A stretch of DNA of 10,202 nt. Origin: Actinomycetota bacterium (GTDB lineage: Bacteria; Actinomycetota; Acidimicrobiia; Acidimicrobiales; JAFATL01). A program made the translations under genes and the position numbers. The stretch lies in contig JAFATL010000198.1 of NCBI GenBank assembly GCA_019243975.1, positions 1-10,202 on the forward strand, read 5' to 3'. The notes beneath the pieces were generated by a model, which was not told the origin of the DNA, did no database searches, and was given only the letters and a program-made list of their open reading frames with translations. Shown in pieces: positions 6,823-10,202 of the stretch (its first letter is position 1; every line of letters starts with the position of its first letter).

Positions 6823-7571
6823 GGTCGGGTGCCGGCCCGGCGTCGCCAGGCTCGGGTGCCCTCACCCGCGGTGCGATCGCGGCGCCACCGGCCCGGCCCG
6901 GGGGCGGCATCGGAGCGGGCCCGCCACGTCACCGACCGGTCGCTCATCGTCGAGCGCCACGTGCGCCAGCGGCTCTCGGGGCGCTCGGGTCGGGGGGCGC
7001 TGGCTTGGCGCCACACCTTCACGAACCGTTGCACGGCCGTGAACGACGTCAGTACCAGCATCAGCCACAGCACCGGGACCAGCACGCCGAAGGCCAGGCC
7101 GATGCACAGCACGATGATGCGTTCGGCCCGTTCCATCAGGCCGCCACGGGCCACGTAGCCGAGTGACTCCGCCTTGGCCCGCTGGTAGGAGATGACGCTC
7201 GACACCGCGAGCACCGCAAACGGCAGCAGCGCGATGTGGCCGCCGTCGCGTCCCGCCAGGTACCAGGCGATGCCGCCGAGCACGAGCGAGTCGCTGACGC
7301 GGTCGGATACGGAGTCGAAGAAGGCACCGCGAGGCGAGGCCGTGCCCGAGGCCTTGGCCACCGCGCCGTCGAGGGCGTCGGGAAGCGCCGAGGCGATGAA
7401 CAGGATGAGGCCGACGATGATGCGGCCGCTGCCGATCGCCACGGCGGCAACGGCCGCGATGACGAGGCCGGCTGCCGTGAGCTGGTCGGCGGTGATCCCG
7501 CTGCGGCGGAGGCCGGAGCCCACCGGCTTCAAGCCGTGCTCCACGCTGCTCCGCCAGCGTCCATCAAACAA
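6819..7571 (-). CDS. pgsA: CDP-alcohol phosphatidyltransferase, probable phosphatidylinositol(-phosphate) synthase
   Basis: A 250-residue integral membrane enzyme. The CDP-alcohol phosphatidyltransferase signature appears as DALDGAVAK, eight residues, G, AFF, D, SVS, D, with the four metal-binding Asp at 65, 68, 86 and 90. The usual Arg of DGxxAR is Lys73. Hydrophobic spans lie at about 32–62, 95–107, 113–128 and 151–176, with RAKAESLG (131–138) and GGLMERAERI typical of actinobacterial members. It would join CDP-diacylglycerol with inositol 1-phosphate (or inositol) in the cytoplasmic membrane, making the substrate for PimA. The start is a TTG at 7571, with AGGAG nine bases upstream; a stop codon lies five codons upstream in frame, so no longer form exists. 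Residues from about 188 on form a basic, Trp-Arg-rich tail absent from short family members. The stop overlaps the probable start of the acyltransferase gene. Operon context, not a residue, argues for PI(P) synthase rather than phosphatidylglycerol-phosphate synthase. Confidence 0.87.
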   Translation of the reverse strand: MFDGRWRSSVEHGLKPVGSGLRRSGITADQLTAAGLVIAAVAAVAIGSGRIIVGLILFIASALPDALDGAVAKASGTASPRGAFFDSVSDRVSDSLVLGGIAWYLAGRDGGHIALLPFAVLAVSSVISYQRAKAESLGYVARGGLMERAERIIVLCIGLAFGVLVPVLWLMLVLTSFTAVQRFVKVWRQASAPRPERPESRWRTWRSTMSDRSVTWRARSDAAPGPGRWRRDRTAGEGTRAWRRRAGTRP

Positions 7572-7580
7572 GGGGACGTG

Positions 7581-7585
7581 CTCCT
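7581..7585 (-). promoter_or_regulatory. Ribosome binding site deciding the TTG start of pgsA
   Basis: On the minus strand AGGAG is followed by nine bases and then TTG at 7571. The frame is closed by a TAG just upstream and the nearest ATG (7563) is out of frame, so this site fixes the TTG start. Confidence 0.65.
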
Positions 7586-7612
7586 ACCTGTCGATCTGTC
7601 CCCTCCACGCTA

Positions 7613-7683
7613 CCAGGACCAGTTCGTTAGGCCCTGCCTATGGCTCGCTCCCTGACGGTCGCTCGCTGTCAGCCTGCTCCTGG
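7613..7683. repeat. Imperfect repeat block with GCTCGCT direct repeats
   Basis: GCTCGCT occurs at 7643–7649 and 7661–7667, the second inside an inverted pair CTGAC (7652–7656) / GTCAG (7668–7672). The block is bounded by CCAGGA (7613–7618) and TCCTGG (7678–7683), inverse to each other. This could be a degenerate intergenic repeat or a weak hairpin; the arms are short, so the call is weak. Confidence 0.3.
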
Positions 7684-7750
7684 CGTCGCGACGGCTGGCC
7701 GGCGGCCAAAACAGTCCGCATCGCCGGGGCGTGGGGCCGCCGTCGGCCAG

Positions 7751-7756
7751 TAGGCT
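7751..7756 (+). promoter_or_regulatory. Candidate -10 hexamer for the EF-G2 gene
   Basis: TAGGCT fits the actinobacterial TANNNT -10 pattern. Transcription starting about seven bases later would give a leader of some 35 nt that includes the GAGG ribosome site. No clear -35 is visible. Confidence 0.35.
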
Positions 7757-7787
7757 CGGTGTTCTATTCACCCCCCAAGACAGCAGC

Positions 7788-7791
7788 GAGG
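7788..7791 (+). promoter_or_regulatory. Ribosome binding site deciding the GTG start of the EF-G2 gene
   Basis: GAGG followed by six bases and GTG at 7798. The frame is open for about 200 codons upstream, but this site and the position of the P-loop (16 residues in) support GTG 7798 as the start. Confidence 0.65.
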
Positions 7792-7797
7792 CGCCTT

Positions 7798-9864
7798 GTG
7801 AAGAGCTTCCCGCCGGCCAAGATCCGCAACGTCGCCCTGGTGGGCCACGGGGGGGCGGGGAAGACCACGCTCACCGAGGCCCTGCTGCACTGCGCCGGGG
7901 CCATCAACCGGGTCGGCCGGGTGGAAGACGGCACCACGACCACCGACTTCGAGCCCGAAGAGGTCAAGCGCACCATCTCGGTGGCTCTTTCGCTGGCCCC
8001 GTTCGAGTGGGAGGGGCACAAGGTCAACCTCATCGACTGCCCGGGGTACGCCGACTTCCTGCACGAGGTCGACGCCGCCTTCCAGGTGGCCGACCTGGCG
8101 GTCTTCGTGGTGAGCGCGGTCGAGGGCGTCGAGGTGCAGACCGAGGTGGCATGGCGGATGGCCGCCGACCGGCAGCTGCCGCGCATGATCTTCATCAACA
8201 AGCTCGACCGGGAACGGGCCAGCTTCGAGCGCACGCTCGAGCAGCTGCGGTCGACGTTCGGCGCCGGCGTGGCGCCCCTCGAGCTGCCCATCGGCGAGGA
8301 GGCCGCGTTCCACGGCGTGGCCGACCTGCTCACCGACAAGGCCATCACCTACGACACCGGCAAGGCGGTGGAGGGCGAGATCCCCGAGGAAATGGAAGCC
8401 CAGGAGCACCAGGTGCACGACAACCTGGTCGAGGGCATCGTCGTCGCCGACGACGATCTCATGGAGCGCTACCTCGAGGGCGACACGCCGAGCCCCAAGG
8501 AGCTGGAGGAAACGCTCGCCCACGGCGTGGCGTCGGCCACCGTGTTCCCCGTCATCTGCGGGTCGGCCACCAAGGAGGTCGCGCTCGACCGCCTGGCCCA
8601 GTTCATCTGCGAGATCGGCCCGTCGCCCCTCGACCGGCCGCCGGTCACGGTGGAAGCGGGCGGCGGTACGCAGGAGATCCCGTGCGACCCCGCCGGCCAG
8701 CCGTTGGCCTACGTCTTCCGCACGCTGGCCGACCCCTACGTCGGCAAGGTGTCGATCTTCAAGGTGCTGTCGGGCACCATCCGCCCTGACGCCGTGCTCA
8801 CCAACCCGCGCACCCACGCCGACGAGAAGCTGCACGGCCTGTTCACCCTGCGGGGCAAGGAGCAGGACCAGCTGACCGAGCTGCCGGCCGGCGACATCGG
8901 CGCGGTGGCCAAGCTCACCGACACCCACACCGGCGACACGCTGGCGCCCAAGGGCACGCCGGTGGTGATCCCGCGGCCCGAGCCGCCGGTGCCGGCGCTG
9001 TCGATCGCCATCCACCCGCACTCGAAGGGTGACGAAGACAAGCTGATGACCGGCCTGCACCGCTTGCAGGACGAGGACCCCGCGTTGTTCATCCGGCGCG
9101 ACGACGAGACCAAGCAGACGATCCTCTCCGGCGCCGGCGAGACGCACCTGGCGATCGTGACCGAGCGGTTGGTGCGCAAGTTCGGCGTCGAGGTCGACAC
9201 CGAAGAGGTGCGCGTGCCGTACCGCGAGACCATCACCGCCGGCGCCGACGCCGAGGGCAAGTACAAGAAGCAGACGGGCGGCCACGGCCAGTTCGGCGTC
9301 GCCAACATCAAGGTCGAGCCCCTCGAGCGGGGCCAGGGCTTCGAGTTCGTCGACCAGATCGTCGGCGGCGCCATTCCCCGGCAGTTCATCCCTGCAGTGG
9401 AGAAGGGCATCCTCGAGCGGATGGAGATGGGCGGCGTCTACGGCTACCCCGTCGTCGACGTGAAAGTCGTGCTGTACGACGGCAAGTTCCACTCGGTCGA
9501 CAGCTCGGAGATGAGCTTCAAGATGGCGGGCTCGATCGGCTTCACCGAGGCGATGGCCAAGGCGCAGCCGGTGCTGCTCGAGCCGATCTCGCTGCTCGAG
9601 GTGACGGTGCCCGCGGCCTACCAGGGCGACGTGATGGGCGACCTCAACTCACGACGCGGCCGCGTGCAGGGCACTGAACCGGCCGGCGACGGCGAGCAGA
9701 CGATCGTGGCCCAGGTGCCGACGTCGGAGATCATGCGCTACGCCATCGACCTGCGGTCGCTCACCGGCGGCCGGGGCCGCTTCCGCGCCCGCCACGACCA
9801 CTACGACGCGCTGCCCCAGCACCTCTACAAGAGCGTGGCCAAGGCCGAGGAAGCAGCGAAGTAG
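7798..9864 (+). CDS. fusA2: EF-G-like translational GTPase (EF-G2 type)
   Basis: 688 residues, close to the length of EF-G, with all five domains traceable. G domain: P-loop GHGGAGKTT (16–24), switch I KRTISV (57–62), G3 DCPGYADF (80–87), G4 NKLD (134–137) and G5-like CGSA. Domain II follows (PLAYVFRTLADPYVGKVSIF), then domain III (ALSIAIHPHSKGDEDKLMTG, GAGETHLAIVTERL), domain IV (GGHGQFGVANIKVEPL) and domain V, ending with YDALPQHLYKSVAKAEEAAK. Two canonical features differ. The catalytic His of DTPGHVDF is Tyr84, and the Thr of the RGITI switch motif is Ser61. These changes and the opening resemble the EF-G2/EF-G-II paralogues of actinobacteria and Thermus rather than the main translocase encoded beside EF-Tu. 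It probably binds GTP and the ribosome, but its exact role is unsettled. It is not a tetracycline-type ribosomal protection protein by these motifs. Started at GTG 7798 behind a GAGG; no operon partner downstream. Confidence 0.92.
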   Translation: MKSFPPAKIRNVALVGHGGAGKTTLTEALLHCAGAINRVGRVEDGTTTTDFEPEEVKRTISVALSLAPFEWEGHKVNLIDCPGYADFLHEVDAAFQVADLAVFVVSAVEGVEVQTEVAWRMAADRQLPRMIFINKLDRERASFERTLEQLRSTFGAGVAPLELPIGEEAAFHGVADLLTDKAITYDTGKAVEGEIPEEMEAQEHQVHDNLVEGIVVADDDLMERYLEGDTPSPKELEETLAHGVASATVFPVICGSATKEVALDRLAQFICEIGPSPLDRPPVTVEAGGGTQEIPCDPAGQPLAYVFRTLADPYVGKVSIFKVLSGTIRPDAVLTNPRTHADEKLHGLFTLRGKEQDQLTELPAGDIGAVAKLTDTHTGDTLAPKGTPVVIPRPEPPVPALSIAIHPHSKGDEDKLMTGLHRLQDEDPALFIRRDDETKQTILSGAGETHLAIVTERLVRKFGVEVDTEEVRVPYRETITAGADAEGKYKKQTGGHGQFGVANIKVEPLERGQGFEFVDQIVGGAIPRQFIPAVEKGILERMEMGGVYGYPVVDVKVVLYDGKFHSVDSSEMSFKMAGSIGFTEAMAKAQPVLLEPISLLEVTVPAAYQGDVMGDLNSRRGRVQGTEPAGDGEQTIVAQVPTSEIMRYAIDLRSLTGGRGRFRARHDHYDALPQHLYKSVAKAEEAAK

Positions 9865-9877
9865 CTGCTGCTGCCTG

Positions 9878-9926
9878 TCCAGGGGCCGATGCGCGGTCGT
9901 TTTTCGACCCTCGATCGGCACTTGGA
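9878..9926. terminator. Hairpin between convergent genes, probable bidirectional terminator
   Basis: Nested arms TCCA (9878–9881)/TGGA (9923–9926), GCCGAT (9885–9890)/ATCGGC (9914–9919) and GGTCG (9895–9899)/CGACC (9905–9909) close on a TTTTT loop (9900–9904), with symmetric 3x3 and 4x4 internal loops. It starts 13 nt after the EF-G2 stop and ends 3 nt before the stop of the convergent minus-strand gene, the expected place for a shared terminator. There is no T tract after the stem. Confidence 0.6.
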
Positions 9927-9928
9927 CC

Positions 9929-10202
9929 TCAGAGGTTGGCCCAGTCCTCGGGGTTGTCCTCGGTGAAGAACTCGACCACATGGCCGTCGCGGCCGTCGAC
10001 GAGGACGAGGCCGCGGGTCTTGGGGGGGTTCTCGGCGCTGTAGAGGAGGATCCGCCAGGTCGGCATGCTGAGGAGGCCCCGCCAGCCGAGCTGGGCCGAG
10101 GCGTGGCCGATCGGGAAACCGACCTGCTTCGACGCCGCCGCCAGTGCATCGGTCTCGCGCACGGCGAGGTGCCAGCCCGCCCGCAGGTGGTAGAGGCCGA
10201 CG
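9929..10202 (-). CDS. C-terminal part of a protein of unknown function (5' end outside window)
   Basis: The reading frame is open from the right edge to a TGA at 9931–9929, giving at least 90 residues; the true start is probably outside the window, although a GTG at 10162 would be possible. The visible part begins VGLYHLRAGWHLAVRETDA and continues with PIGHASAQLGWRG, PTWRILLYS and GLVLVDGRDGHVVEFF, ending EDNPEDWANL. It is of mixed hydrophobicity with no clear membrane span or signal in view, and reads like a small folded alpha/beta domain. I do not recognise the family. Codon use with G/C in third positions and the tight fit to the hairpin behind it support a real gene. Confidence 0.6.
   Translation of the reverse strand, partial: VGLYHLRAGWHLAVRETDALAAASKQVGFPIGHASAQLGWRGLLSMPTWRILLYSAENPPKTRGLVLVDGRDGHVVEFFTEDNPEDWANL

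Larger units (their letters stand above)
7572..7797. other. Divergent intergenic region between pgsA and the EF-G2 gene
   Basis: 226 nt with no gene of its own. Toward pgsA it contains the AGGAG ribosome site and an inverted pair AGGGGAC/GTCCCCT (7571–7577, 7598–7604). A TAGCGT hexamer on the minus strand (7607–7612) is a possible -10, without a clear -35. The middle holds a repeat-like block (7613–7683), and the right third has a candidate -10 for the EF-G2 gene. No tRNA-like or riboswitch-like fold was recognised. Confidence 0.6.

Noticed and set aside
5293..7158. Open plus-strand frame of 621 codons opposite pimA, the acyltransferase and pgsA
   Set aside because: It spans three recognised genes on the other strand, is dominated by Arg, Gly, Gln and His, and shows no family motif; it is a GC-rich shadow frame.
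7643..7667. CRISPR-like repeat
   Set aside because: Only two 7-base copies are present, with no unit of 24–40 bases and no regular spacers.
7192..7797. In-frame extension of the EF-G2 gene by 202 codons upstream of GTG 7798
   Set aside because: It runs antisense through pgsA, has no EF-G homology, and a proper ribosome site sits before GTG 7798.
7768..9492. Open minus-strand frame of 574 codons opposite the EF-G2 gene
   Set aside because: Composition is low-complexity Leu/His/Asp/Gly/Val, as expected from the antisense of a G/C-ending coding frame; the EF-G2 frame has full domain support.
7798..9864. Tetracycline-resistance ribosomal protection protein (TetM/TetO type)
   Set aside because: The G motifs and overall sequence fit EF-G2 paralogues, and the locus has no mobile-element or resistance context.

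Overview
The window is ordinary high-GC actinobacterial chromosome with tightly packed genes and several non-ATG starts. The best lineage clue is the minus-strand run pgsA – patA-like acyltransferase – pimA, the phosphatidylinositol / phosphatidylinositol-mannoside (PI/PIM) pathway of Actinomycetota. In Mycobacterium tuberculosis the same trio (Rv2612c–Rv2610c) lies a few genes from pdxS and pdxT, as it does here. I infer an actinobacterium outside the mycolate-forming group, possibly class Acidimicrobiia, but the lineage rests on recall of gene order and protein style only.

Left part (1–2806, minus strand): read in transcription order, there is a membrane-anchored M48 metallopeptidase, a DUF3048/YerB-type lipoprotein 5 nt behind it, then pdxS and the first codons of pdxT. 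PdxS and PdxT together form the ribose-5-phosphate-dependent PLP synthase.

Centre (2807–4791): a divergent intergenic region carries a dense cluster of TGACTA/TAGTCA palindromes. It precedes a plus-strand gene for a 569-residue exported protein with a signal peptide, a long Leu/Ser/Asn/Ala-rich body of no family I recognise, and a C-terminal LPRTG sortase signal. The gene ends at a strong compound inverted repeat, probably a bidirectional terminator shared with convergent pimA.

Right-centre (4792–7571, minus strand): pgsA (TTG start), acyltransferase (probable CTG start overlapping the pgsA stop as CTGA) and pimA (GTG start) look like one translationally coupled operon. It makes PI(P), then mannosylates and acylates it at the membrane.

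Right part (7572–10202): a 226-nt divergent intergenic region leads to an EF-G-like translational GTPase of the EF-G2 type, which has Tyr in place of the usual G3 His. After it come a hairpin with a T5 loop and the 3' end of a convergent minus-strand gene of unknown function that leaves the window.

I saw no rRNA, tRNA, CRISPR array, insertion sequence or phage gene. The least explained elements are the LPRTG surface protein, the palindrome cluster in front of it, the M48–YerB pair sitting between the PIM operon and pdxST, and the Trp-Arg tail of the CDP-alcohol phosphatidyltransferase.
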